Source of the DNA: a virus
IMG/VR virus record: IMGVR_UViG_3300042882_001152
Coordinates: 1 to 44,200 of that record
Length of the DNA stretch: 44,200 nt
Strand: one strand, 5' to 3'
Below are positions 37,878-43,766 of this stretch, piece by piece. Position numbers and translations under genes: made by a program. The notes beneath the pieces were generated by a model. It saw nothing but the letters and a program-made list of their open reading frames with translations, searched no databases and was not told the DNA's origin. Within the stretch, counting starts at the first letter, position 1. Each line of letters starts with the position of its first letter.

Positions 37878-38387
37878 TCAGCTCCTCAGCAACATCCCCG
37901 CGCCGCTCATCCCCTGCGGGGCGATCCGGGGCACGTTGAGGGCCGTGGCGATCCGGTTGATCAGCGCCTGGATCCGCTCGTCCCGCTGCCCCTGTGCCGT
38001 GGCCCTGGCACCGCCGCCGAAGCGGTAGCGGGCCTTCAGGAGGGAGGTGTCCCACGCCAATTTGCCGGCTTGGTTCAGCTGCTGATCCCGCGTGGGCGTG
38101 GTGCCGGGGATCGGCCCCTCGTACTCCTCGGCGTTCCCGAGGTGCGCGGTGCCCGCGTCAACCTCATCGGCCTGGGCTTCCTCCAGGCTCACAATCTCGT
38201 CCAGCCACCCCTGGATCTGGGTCACGGTGCTGGGGCTGTGCGTGGCGACCGCGTTCATCTGCTGCGTCAGCTCCACCAGGCTCCCCTCAGTGGCGGGCCA
38301 GCCGATGTAGGTGCGGATCAGGTCCCGATCGTTGCGAGGGCTGGTGGCCGTGGGGCGCCAGAGGGTGTCAGGGGCGAGGATCGTCAC
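37878..38387 (-). CDS. hypothetical structural-region protein (169 aa)
   Basis: GTG start 21 bases after element copy 11. The N-terminal half is WRPTATSPRNDRDLIRTYIG, SLVELTQQMNAVATHSPSTV and QIQGWLDEIVSLEEAQADEV. The C-terminal half is AGKLAWDTSLLKARYRFGGG and RIQALINRIATALNVPRIAP. Mostly helical, soluble. It could be a head-completion or tail accessory protein. No family recognised. Confidence 0.6.
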   Translation of the reverse strand: MTILAPDTLWRPTATSPRNDRDLIRTYIGWPATEGSLVELTQQMNAVATHSPSTVTQIQGWLDEIVSLEEAQADEVDAGTAHLGNAEEYEGPIPGTTPTRDQQLNQAGKLAWDTSLLKARYRFGGGARATAQGQRDERIQALINRIATALNVPRIAPQGMSGAGMLLRS

Positions 38388-38395
38388 GGCGCGAG

Positions 38396-38644
38396 TCAGG
38401 CTGCCTGAAGTTTTCCCGCTGCAGGATCTTCCAGGCCCTTGCGGGCTCCATGCAAGGTGCCCAGCCAGTAACGGCCCTCGGGGTCCAGGTTGGCGGTGAG
38501 CAGTCGCAGGATCTGCTCCCCTTCCGGGTCGTCCGCCACGGCTGTGAGCATCCGCAGGCCCTGCCGCGCCGCCGGGGCATTGCGGCCGAGGACAGCGACG
38601 CTGAGGCCCTGGAACAGGCGGAGCGTGGGGGAGCGGTCGGGCAT
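38396..38644 (-). CDS. small helical protein (82 aa)
   Basis: ATG at 38644 chosen over the TTG at 38656 because it lies 22 bases after element copy 12, the usual spacing. LRLFQGLSVAVLGRNAPAAR, MLTAVADDPEGEQILRLLTA, YWLGTLHGARKGLED. Its last codons (KLQAA) read out just before element copy 11. Unknown function. Confidence 0.6.
   Translation of the reverse strand: MPDRSPTLRLFQGLSVAVLGRNAPAARQGLRMLTAVADDPEGEQILRLLTANLDPEGRYWLGTLHGARKGLEDPAAGKLQAA
38409..38418 (-). promoter_or_regulatory. late-gene start element copy 11
   Basis: Exact CGGGAAAACT, 21 bases before the GTG at 38387, overlapping the end of the upstream gene. Confidence 0.8.
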
Positions 38645-38666
38645 GGGCGCATTCAAGCCGTACCTG

Positions 38667-38676
38667 AGTTTTCCCG
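38667..38676 (-). promoter_or_regulatory. late-gene start element copy 12
   Basis: Exact CGGGAAAACT, 22 bases before the ATG at 38644. This is the first copy in transcription order, marking the boundary between early-like small genes and the late region. Confidence 0.82.
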
Positions 38677-38699
38677 CTACGGAGGGGGTGTCGGTCGGG

Positions 38700-39002
38700 T
38701 CACCATCGGCCTTCTAAAACCGCCCGGTTGCGCATCCGCGTGTAGTGGGCCAATGACCGCTCCTGATCCGACTGCCCAGCGTCAAGCTGCCGCACGTGAT
38801 CGCGGAGCGCTCGTCGTGTCATCCGCAACCGCTGAGCTACATCCCACCGGTCCGCAGGGTTGCTGCGCTGAACCTTGAACAATCGCACGACAAGATTAGC
38901 ACCAAAGGGTTTACCGGATAGCGAATATAGGCTTAGTCGCCAGGTAACTTCTCCATCACGGAAAGAAAACTTGCGAACGGAAAACCGTGATTTCGCTGTC
39001 AT
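38700..39002 (-). CDS. small basic protein with HTH-like region (100 aa)
   Basis: ATG at 39002 overlaps the upstream stop (TGATG); a TTG one codon earlier is also open. The N-terminal strand-rich part (SRFSVRKFSFRDGEVTWRLS) precedes RWDVAQRLRMTRRALRDHVR, which has helix-turn-helix-like spacing, then QLDAGQSDQERSLAHYTRMR. Possibly a small DNA-binding regulator. The last small gene before the late-gene elements begin. Confidence 0.55.
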   Translation of the reverse strand: MTAKSRFSVRKFSFRDGEVTWRLSLYSLSGKPFGANLVVRLFKVQRSNPADRWDVAQRLRMTRRALRDHVRQLDAGQSDQERSLAHYTRMRNRAVLEGRW

Positions 39003-39253
39003 CAATAATCCTCTGTTGATGGGTTGGTTGGTGCCTGCTTGGCTCTGAACCGGGCGACCCGCGCCGCTCGATCGGCTCGCCCTTCGGGCGTGAAGCGCTC
39101 CCAGCAGCGGGAGCAGTGGAGGCCGTGGCGGCCGTCGTGCGTGGTGGTGCAGTCGGGGCCGATGCAGGCGATCTTCACTGCGGGGGGCAGGAGGCCGGCT
39201 TGGCGGAGCTTGAAGCGGCGGCTGCGGGCCGCGGCGGTGGGGTCGTTAGGCAT
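39002..39253 (-). CDS. small zinc-finger-like protein (83 aa)
   Basis: MPNDPTAAARSRRFKLRQAG, then KIACIGPDCTTTHDGRHGLH, CSRCWERFTPEGRADRAARV. CxxxxxC...H...CxxC spacing suggests one zinc site; both ends are basic. This kind of protein recurs in phage accessory regions. ATG at 39259 is also in frame. It overlaps the next upstream gene by 8 bases. Confidence 0.6.
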   Translation of the reverse strand: MPNDPTAAARSRRFKLRQAGLLPPAVKIACIGPDCTTTHDGRHGLHCSRCWERFTPEGRADRAARVARFRAKQAPTNPSTEDY

Positions 39254-39536
39254 CAGCATTGGCCATGGCTGCGCTAAGCGCTCGGGCTGCTTCCGTTGCC
39301 TGCCGAAGGCTGACCCCTAGCGCCTTCATGGTGTGTCCAAGCATCGCGGCAGCCTTGGTCGCTTCCGCCGGGGTTGGGGGGTTGCGTGGCCACCAGTGGT
39401 CCCAGCGAACGTGGCCCCATGTGTCGTCGTTGCCGTTACTCCAGGCGATGCGGCCGAACCGCCCGCCGTTAGGGGTAAATGACAGGAATGTGATTGGGTG
39501 CATGGGGAATAATGCGGCGCTGGTGGGGTCAGGCAT
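39246..39536 (-). CDS. hypothetical protein (96 aa)
   Basis: Start taken at the ATG at 39536; ATGs at 39551 and 39560 are in frame. MPDPTSAALFPMHPITFLSF, then GRFGRIAWSNGNDDTWGHVR and WDHWWPRNPPTPAEATKAAA with a C-terminal helix. The Trp-rich DTWGHVRWDHWWPRNPPTP block is distinctive, but I know no function. Hairpin element R3 lies upstream. Confidence 0.6.
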   Translation of the reverse strand: MPDPTSAALFPMHPITFLSFTPNGGRFGRIAWSNGNDDTWGHVRWDHWWPRNPPTPAEATKAAAMLGHTMKALGVSLRQATEAARALSAAMANADA

Positions 39537-39604
39537 GAAAGTTGATGGCATTGGATCCATCGGTGGTGAATCGACGGATGACGGACAGAGACATTGGAGG
39601 AGAC

Positions 39605-39650
39605 GCAGTGGGATGGTTGCCGGATAGGCTCCGGCGGGCCGTGGGGATCA
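39605..39650 (-). repeat. intergenic hairpin element, copy R3
   Basis: Minus strand: stop codon TGA at 39648-39650, then CCCCACGGCCC, stem GCCGGA-GCCTA-TCCGGC, then a C-rich leader ending CCCACTGC. Confidence 0.68.
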
Positions 39651-39854
39651 ACCAGGCAGCAAGGTGTAAAGGAATGGCCCTGGGATTGGTAGCTCGCATT
39701 TGGATCCACTTGCAAACTCCATTCGATACATTGCTGCAGCAAGGCTCACATCTCCCGCCATCTCAGCTTGTCGTCGGGCATCGTGGCAGTCGGTGGCAAT
39801 AATCCAACTGACTATTTCAAGCGTGAAAGCGTTTTGCTTAAGAATGCACATCAT
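39648..39854 (-). CDS. small hypothetical protein (68 aa)
   Basis: ATG at 39854 (a second Met follows directly). MMCILKQNAFTLEIVSWIIA, TDCHDARRQAEMAGDVSLAA and a C-terminal FASGSKCELPIPGPFLYTLL. It is flanked on both sides by hairpin elements (R4 upstream, R3 at its stop), so it is one cassette of the small-gene array. AT-richer than average. Unknown function. Confidence 0.55.
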   Translation of the reverse strand: MMCILKQNAFTLEIVSWIIATDCHDARRQAEMAGDVSLAAAMYRMEFASGSKCELPIPGPFLYTLLPG

Positions 39855-39865
39855 GAACTGTTGAT

Positions 39866-39912
39866 GCGATGGGATGGTTTGCCGGGAAGGCCCTGGCGGG
39901 CCGTGGGGGTCA
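39866..39912 (-). repeat. intergenic hairpin element, copy R4
   Basis: TGACCCCCACGGCCC at the stop of the 39910 gene, then the stem GCCAGGGCC-TT-CCCGGC-type variant and leader CATCCCATCGCA. Confidence 0.65.
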
Positions 39913-40185
39913 GATAGCAATGCCGGAGGAACCATCTGGCCATGTAAAAAGCGGAGACGCTTTTGGGTCGGCTTGCTTGTGAAGTCGGCAGCAAGCGTCA
40001 ATCCCGTAAGATCGAGCCCATTTAGCTAGCTGCCTGGCCTCGCCGATGTACGCGATCTTTGCTTCTTTGATGGGGCAGGTAGCGGGCGCCATCGAGAAGC
40101 CACTTATCGGACAGGGCAACTCCTTGACTCCTTGGGTTCCGTCTTTGGTTTGGACCATGTAAAGGGCCGCTGATACTGTGGCCAT
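39910..40185 (-). CDS. small hypothetical protein (91 aa)
   Basis: ATG at 40185 (TTG at 40194 is the first in-frame codon). ATVSAALYMVQTKDGTQGVK, ELPCPISGFSMAPATCPIKE, IGEARQLAKWARSYGIDACC, then ADPKASPLFTWPDGSSGIAI. Four Cys and a compact size hint at a metal site. The stop starts element R4. No family recognised. Confidence 0.55.
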   Translation of the reverse strand: MATVSAALYMVQTKDGTQGVKELPCPISGFSMAPATCPIKEAKIAYIGEARQLAKWARSYGIDACCRLHKQADPKASPLFTWPDGSSGIAI

Positions 40186-40194
40186 GATTGTCAA

Positions 40195-40242
40195 TGCAGT
40201 GGGATGGTTTGCCGGGTTGGCCCCGGCGGGCCGTGGGGGTCA
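40195..40242 (-). repeat. intergenic hairpin element, copy R5
   Basis: TGACCCCCACGGCCC, perfect stem GCCGGG-GCCAA-CCCGGC, leader AAACCATCCCACTGCA. The best-formed copy. Confidence 0.72.
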
Positions 40243-40476
40243 GACGATCTCGGCACAGCAGGCCGGAATGGTCCCGACTCGCAGTGAGATGGAGTTGATT
40301 ACGAGATCAACTCGATAAACCGTTTTGTTGTTCACGGTGATTACATGATCACCGGATTCCATACCGCGCCAGCGGATGTTAAGCCCTTGGACCCGAGCCA
40401 TGGTGAGGTCAGTGCCCAGGTGGGCGCAGACCGCCGATTGAGCTTGGATTTGGGTGGTCAGGGTGGGGCGGGTCAT
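40240..40476 (-). CDS. small hypothetical protein (78 aa)
   Basis: ATG preceded by the leader CCACCACCAGCC, also used by the 658 gene. LTTQIQAQSAVCAHLGTDLT, RVQGLNIRWRGMESGDHVIT, VNNKTVYRVDLVINSISLRV. The C-terminal half is beta-rich (GDHVITVNNKTVYRVD). Unknown function. It is flanked by elements R5 and R6. Confidence 0.55.
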   Translation of the reverse strand: MTRPTLTTQIQAQSAVCAHLGTDLTMARVQGLNIRWRGMESGDHVITVNNKTVYRVDLVINSISLRVGTIPACCAEIV

Positions 40477-40508
40477 GGCTGGTGGTGGGCGTTGGAGTGG
40501 TTGGCAGT

Positions 40509-40558
40509 GCGGTGGGATGAGTTGCCGGATGGGCTCCGGCGGGCCGTGGTGGGGGTCA
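40509..40558 (-). repeat. intergenic hairpin element, copy R6
   Basis: TGACCCCCACCACGGCCC, stem GCCGGA-GCCCA-TCCGGC (same stem as R2), leader ACTCATCCCACCGC. Confidence 0.68.
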
Positions 40559-40744
40559 GGCCAGCAGCTGCTGCACCCTCCAGCGCTTGCAACCCAGTCG
40601 CTCGGCTATGCGCCGCTGGCTGAGACCAGAGCGTTGCCACCGGCGAGCCCGCTCGCGATCAGTCTCAAGAAACCAGGCGACGACCGCCAGAGCGATCAGC
40701 AGGGGCACGGCGGCCCAGAACAGGATCAAGGAGATGGAGGTCAT
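40556..40744 (-). CDS. membrane-tethered HTH protein (62 aa)
   Basis: The start is the ATG at 40744, since upstream in-frame codons cover the leader. MTSISLILFWAAVPLLIALA then VVAWFLE forms a transmembrane helix (about 5-26). It is followed by a basic segment (TDRERARRWQRSG) and LSQRRIAERLGCKRWRVQQL, a clear helix-turn-helix of the resolvase/Hin-like type. A DNA-binding domain anchored to the membrane in 62 residues is unusual. Its upstream leader is a diverged relative of the hairpin element. Confidence 0.6.
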   Translation of the reverse strand: MTSISLILFWAAVPLLIALAVVAWFLETDRERARRWQRSGLSQRRIAERLGCKRWRVQQLLA

Positions 40745-41013
40745 GGTTTGCAATGCAGTGAGGTGGGGTGCTCCGGGGCCTCTCAGGGCCTCGCCGGAGC
40801 GGTTGCTGTGTGGCTGGCTCAAAAGGCCATCACCACCACGGAACAATAGGGGCAGAATTGAGTAACTGGCAACAGGCGCCGCCATGCTTCCCTGAGATCG
40901 CCCTTCCTGCCCGGATTTTTAGGCATTGCGTTTTGTTACAGCAGGAACCCATGGCCACGGCATAGCCCTTTCAGGTCTGGACAGGCATAATTGGGAGGAC
41001 CAGCACCGAACCC
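40745..41013. promoter_or_regulatory. divergent intergenic region
   Basis: Left part: leader of the 40744 gene, with CCTCACTGCATTG resembling the R-element leaders and a GC-rich hairpin. Right part: possible -10 CATAAT (40986-40991) ahead of the 41014 gene, with no clear -35. GTCTGGACAGGC just before it recalls the CTGTC/GACAG repeats. No convincing gene is seen here. Confidence 0.35.
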
Positions 41014-41334
41014 ATGACCGAAGCCACTACCCCATTTGCTGAAGACCTGGACGACGATCAAGAAGGCGAGAGCCCCTCTGATGCCGTGGCCGAGGTTTTG
41101 GCCCTGGCCGCTGAGCGGCTTGGCCTGGCCGGCTTCATTGAGCTAGCCCTGTTCTCGGTCCACGCCGTTCTCGTCGAGCTGAACGAAGAGATGGAGGAAG
41201 GAGACGAAATCGGCACCCAAGAGGTCGCTACCGTGGCCACACTGGAGCGCCTGCAGATCGCCTACGGAATTCTAGCCGGCGTTGACTTTGGGGATGGCCC
41301 CGAGGAAGGCGAAAGCGAGGCGCAGGCCGCCTGA
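41014..41334 (+). CDS. acidic protein (106 aa)
   Basis: Strongly acidic ends (FAEDLDDDQEGESPSDAVAE; FGDGPEEGESEAQAA) around a hydrophobic helical centre (VLALAAERLGLAGFIELALF, HAVLVELNEEMEEG, VATLERLQIAYGILAG). It is an isolated plus-strand unit with its own terminator, like cyAbrB. The charge pattern recalls DNA-mimic anti-restriction or transcription modulators, but no family can be named. Confidence 0.65.
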   Translation: MTEATTPFAEDLDDDQEGESPSDAVAEVLALAAERLGLAGFIELALFSVHAVLVELNEEMEEGDEIGTQEVATVATLERLQIAYGILAGVDFGDGPEEGESEAQAA

Positions 41335-41336
41335 TC

Positions 41337-41355
41337 ACCTGTCTGAACGACAGGT
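41337..41355 (+). repeat. inverted repeat ACCTGTC-TGAAC-GACAGGT
   Basis: Perfect 7-bp arms, two bases after the stop of the acidic gene. Parallels 1918-1933 in sequence and position. Confidence 0.55.
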
Positions 41356-41362
41356 ACGCCGC

Positions 41363-41386
41363 AAGGGCCCCGAAAGGGGCCCTTTT
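41363..41386 (+). terminator. rho-independent terminator of the acidic gene
   Basis: AAGGGCCCC-GAAA-GGGGCCCTT then a short T-run. Preceded by CGC, as in the cyAbrB terminator module. Confidence 0.85.
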
Positions 41387-41390
41387 GCTG

Positions 41391-41576
41391 TCAGATCAGC
41401 ACCTTTCGCCGCGGCGGATCTGCAACGGCAGGCATCAGAGCCGACTCCAGCAGGAACGCGGCGAGATTGCTCGTGCTGCGGCCCTCGCGGTCGGCGCGGT
41501 CTCGCAGCTGGGAATAAACCAGGAACGGGACCGTGATCGTGACACGGGTTGGGAGTGGCTGAATCCAGGTAGGCAT
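41391..41576 (-). CDS. ribbon-helix-helix/CopG-like protein (61 aa)
   Basis: TRVTITVPFLVYSQLRDRAD, then REGRSTSNLAAFLLESALMP. Strand followed by two helices with the R-T/S-x-S-N-L-A-A-F-L pattern of RHH proteins. Probably a DNA-binding regulator or antitoxin-like protein; no toxin gene is adjacent. The upstream region contains TACCCCTATGCT, like the KilA-N promoter. Confidence 0.7.
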   Translation of the reverse strand: MPTWIQPLPTRVTITVPFLVYSQLRDRADREGRSTSNLAAFLLESALMPAVADPPRRKVLI

Positions 41577-41647
41577 GGCTTCGCTGTGAAGGACCCTTCC
41601 AGCATAGGGGTAGTTATTCGGGTCGTAGTGATGGGGAAATCCGTAGG

Positions 41648-42394
41648 TTATTCAGTGAGCTGGATCACAGCGCAACCCAGCGGAATCACCGTGATCAGCG
41701 CCCCCGGCCGTTCGCTGCCGACGCAGTAGCGCTTCTCCCAGACGGTCCCGACAATCCGTGCGTCGTCCTCGATCACCAGCCCGCTCAAGGCGTCTTCGGT
41801 GGAGCGCTGGAGCTTGCTGCCGTCTGGCTTGACCGCGTGGTGCGCGGGCGCCGACGGCTTGAGGCTGCCGTCCTTCCGGTAGTGCCCCGCCGGCCTGGCG
41901 AAGAGGAACACCAGCGACAGCCGCACCGGACCGCGAAGGATTAGGGCCTCCTGCTTGGCAATGCAGGCCCGAAGGGCTGGCAGGAACCTGCTCACGTCCG
42001 CCAGGGTGATCCGATGCCGGCGCGGGCCCACCTCCTTGAGCAGTTCAACTGCTGTGAGGCCAGGGGATCGGTGCAACGCCGACCATGCGCCCCACTGCCA
42101 ATCGGCCCACCTGTTGCACAAGGGCTCGCATCGCGCCATAGCCGCCTGGGCCACCAGCTCGCGCCAAGGCTTCACGTTGGCGCAGGACTCAATCATCACC
42201 CCCTTGCCCACGTGACGCTTACTCCCCTGCGGCGCCGCCGCCATCCCCTCCACTCGAAAGGTGACGCTCTGCGCCCCTGCAAGGCCATCCCGCCCCTCTC
42301 CCGCGCCCTCCCCACCAGAAAGCCCCTGAAGGCCCGCTGTGGCCGATTCCCCCCGGCGCTGGTGGTGATCCTGACAGGCATTGGCGGTGGTCAT
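41648..42394 (-). CDS. RusA-like Holliday-junction resolvase with N-terminal extension (248 aa)
   Basis: The start at 42394 overlaps the stop of the upstream gene (ATGA). The N-terminal 65 residues are Gly/Ser-rich. VTFRVEGMAAAPQGSKRHVG opens the RusA fold; the middle is KPWRELVAQAAMARCEPLCN and ALILRGPVRLSLVFLFARPA. The active-site region is HAVKPDGSKLQRSTEDALSG followed by LVIEDDARIVGTVWEKRYC, with the acidic Asp residues of RusA. RusA cleaves four-way junctions as a dimer to resolve recombination intermediates. An insert of about 60 residues in the middle makes it longer than usual. Confidence 0.8.
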   Translation of the reverse strand: MTTANACQDHHQRRGESATAGLQGLSGGEGAGEGRDGLAGAQSVTFRVEGMAAAPQGSKRHVGKGVMIESCANVKPWRELVAQAAMARCEPLCNRWADWQWGAWSALHRSPGLTAVELLKEVGPRRHRITLADVSRFLPALRACIAKQEALILRGPVRLSLVFLFARPAGHYRKDGSLKPSAPAHHAVKPDGSKLQRSTEDALSGLVIEDDARIVGTVWEKRYCVGSERPGALITVIPLGCAVIQLTE

Positions 42395-43050
42395 GCTGCG
42401 CCTCCCTGCAGGGAGTAGCGCCGCAGGGTGCGCTCCATGTCCACCGCATCGACCCAGGCGCCGAGGGCCTCGTCCGCCGGCTTGGCCTCCAGCTTCACCG
42501 CGCCATCGGCAGCAACCCACACCACCACCGCCTTCGCCAGCGGGATCCCCGAGTCCGCCATGGCTGCCACAGCGGCCCCCAGCTCCGCCCACGGCGCCAA
42601 CCGGTGGATCCGATCGTCCGGGCCGGTCCAGATCGCCAGCAGCCCGAGGCCGCCGTCATTGAACCGCACCGCAAGGTCCACGGTGGTGGCCGCCTCCTGC
42701 CGCGTCACCGCAACGTGCAGCAGGGACCCCACCACCTCGATGCGCTTCCAGAAGCCATGGCTTACCAGGGCCTCCACCGCCGGGCGGGCTGGATCAAAGC
42801 TCTGCGAGCTCGGCGTCCATGGCTTTCCGCTCGCCGAGGGGCCCCACAGGTTGCGGGCATGGCTCGCTATCGCCGCCCGGCACAACCGGCACCGTTCCGG
42901 GGCGCCGGGCTGGGAGGGAAAGGCCCGCGCAACGATCTCTCGGGCGGGCATGAATACCCGCATCCCCCGGTCCGGGTGCCAATAGAGCCCCTCGGCCGGC
43001 TCCGGCACCGCATCGCTCACGAGCCAGCCGCCTTGCGTGGTCACAGCCAT
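42391..43050 (-). CDS. picocyanobacterial prophage protein, possibly PD-(D/E)XK-fold (219 aa)
   Basis: GLYWHPDRGMRVFMPAREIV, ARAFPSQPGAPERCRLCRAA, a strand set with LLHVAVTRQEAATTVDLAVR and FNDGGLGLLAIWTGPDD, then WAELGAAVAAMADSGIPLAK and AVVVWVAADGAVKLEAKP. The DLAVR...LLAIWT...WAELGAAVAAM order resembles a PD-(D/E)XK nuclease core, but the catalytic Lys is not evident, so it may be inactive or a different fold. CRLCRAAI could bind metal. Coupled by overlap to both neighbours. Confidence 0.6.
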   Translation of the reverse strand: MAVTTQGGWLVSDAVPEPAEGLYWHPDRGMRVFMPAREIVARAFPSQPGAPERCRLCRAAIASHARNLWGPSASGKPWTPSSQSFDPARPAVEALVSHGFWKRIEVVGSLLHVAVTRQEAATTVDLAVRFNDGGLGLLAIWTGPDDRIHRLAPWAELGAAVAAMADSGIPLAKAVVVWVAADGAVKLEAKPADEALGAWVDAVDMERTLRRYSLQGGAA

Positions 43051-43766
43051 GGATTGACCCCTTGGAGGCTCAGTCCGGCCACCACCGCCTCAGCCGGTGG
43101 CAGCACCCCCGGAGCGCTCAGGGCCTGCTGCAGCAGGTCATCCGCCAGGCGCCCATTGGCCAGGATCCACGCCCCGGCAATGCCCCCGTCATCGGCCTGC
43201 AGTGGCCAGAAGCCATCTAGGCAGCGCTGGAACCACCACCGGCCTTGGGCCAGCCGCGAATCATCGGCCTTCCATCCCCGGCCAGCATCGCCGCGGTCCC
43301 GCAGGTGCTGCATCGCCGCCGCAACACCTCGCAGGTGGGCTGCGTGGTGCTCTGCGGTCATCTGGCTCGGATGCCACTGCCGCCCACCGCCGGGCAACCT
43401 CGGCCGCTCCGCCGGAGGCGGCGCCTGCTCGTGCCGCACCGGTGCGGGGTCGTGGAAGCGATCAGGGGCCGCCATGCGTTGGGCCAGATCCGGCCGCAAC
43501 CGCCGATCAGTCGCTGGCCGGTCGTTCTCCAGCGGGTAGGCGTACCGCAGCAGGGCCAGGTGAGGCGCCAGCTCCTTCGGCGGCGCTGGATCCATCAGCC
43601 GCTGACCCACGCAGAACCGCAACGCCTCCCCGGTGAGATCCCGCTTCGCGCTGGCCGGGAACGTGTCCCAAGCCAGCACCAAGGCCGCCGGGGTCAGAGG
43701 TCGCTGCATCGGCAGGAGCTGCAGCAGGCTCGTGATGGCCGCCTGAAATTCTTCGAGGGTGATCAC
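43041..43766 (-). CDS. hypothetical early protein (241 aa)
   Basis: The N-terminal 90 residues form a helical domain (TLEEFQAAITSLLQLLPMQR, PLTPAALVLAWDTFPASAKR, GEALRFCVGQRLMDPAPPKE). A disordered Pro/Arg linker leads to a second domain with MTAEHHAAHLRGVAAAMQHL and SRLAQGRWWFQRCLDGFWPL. It overlaps the downstream gene by 10 bases. The first domain has the look of a replication accessory protein; no assignment is possible. Confidence 0.6.
   Translation of the reverse strand: MITLEEFQAAITSLLQLLPMQRPLTPAALVLAWDTFPASAKRDLTGEALRFCVGQRLMDPAPPKELAPHLALLRYAYPLENDRPATDRRLRPDLAQRMAAPDRFHDPAPVRHEQAPPPAERPRLPGGGRQWHPSQMTAEHHAAHLRGVAAAMQHLRDRGDAGRGWKADDSRLAQGRWWFQRCLDGFWPLQADDGGIAGAWILANGRLADDLLQQALSAPGVLPPAEAVVAGLSLQGVNPWL

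Noticed and set aside
213-40558. Hairpin repeats as a CRISPR array
   Set aside because: Spacing is gene-length, both orientations occur and stop codons are part of the unit; no spacers or cas genes.
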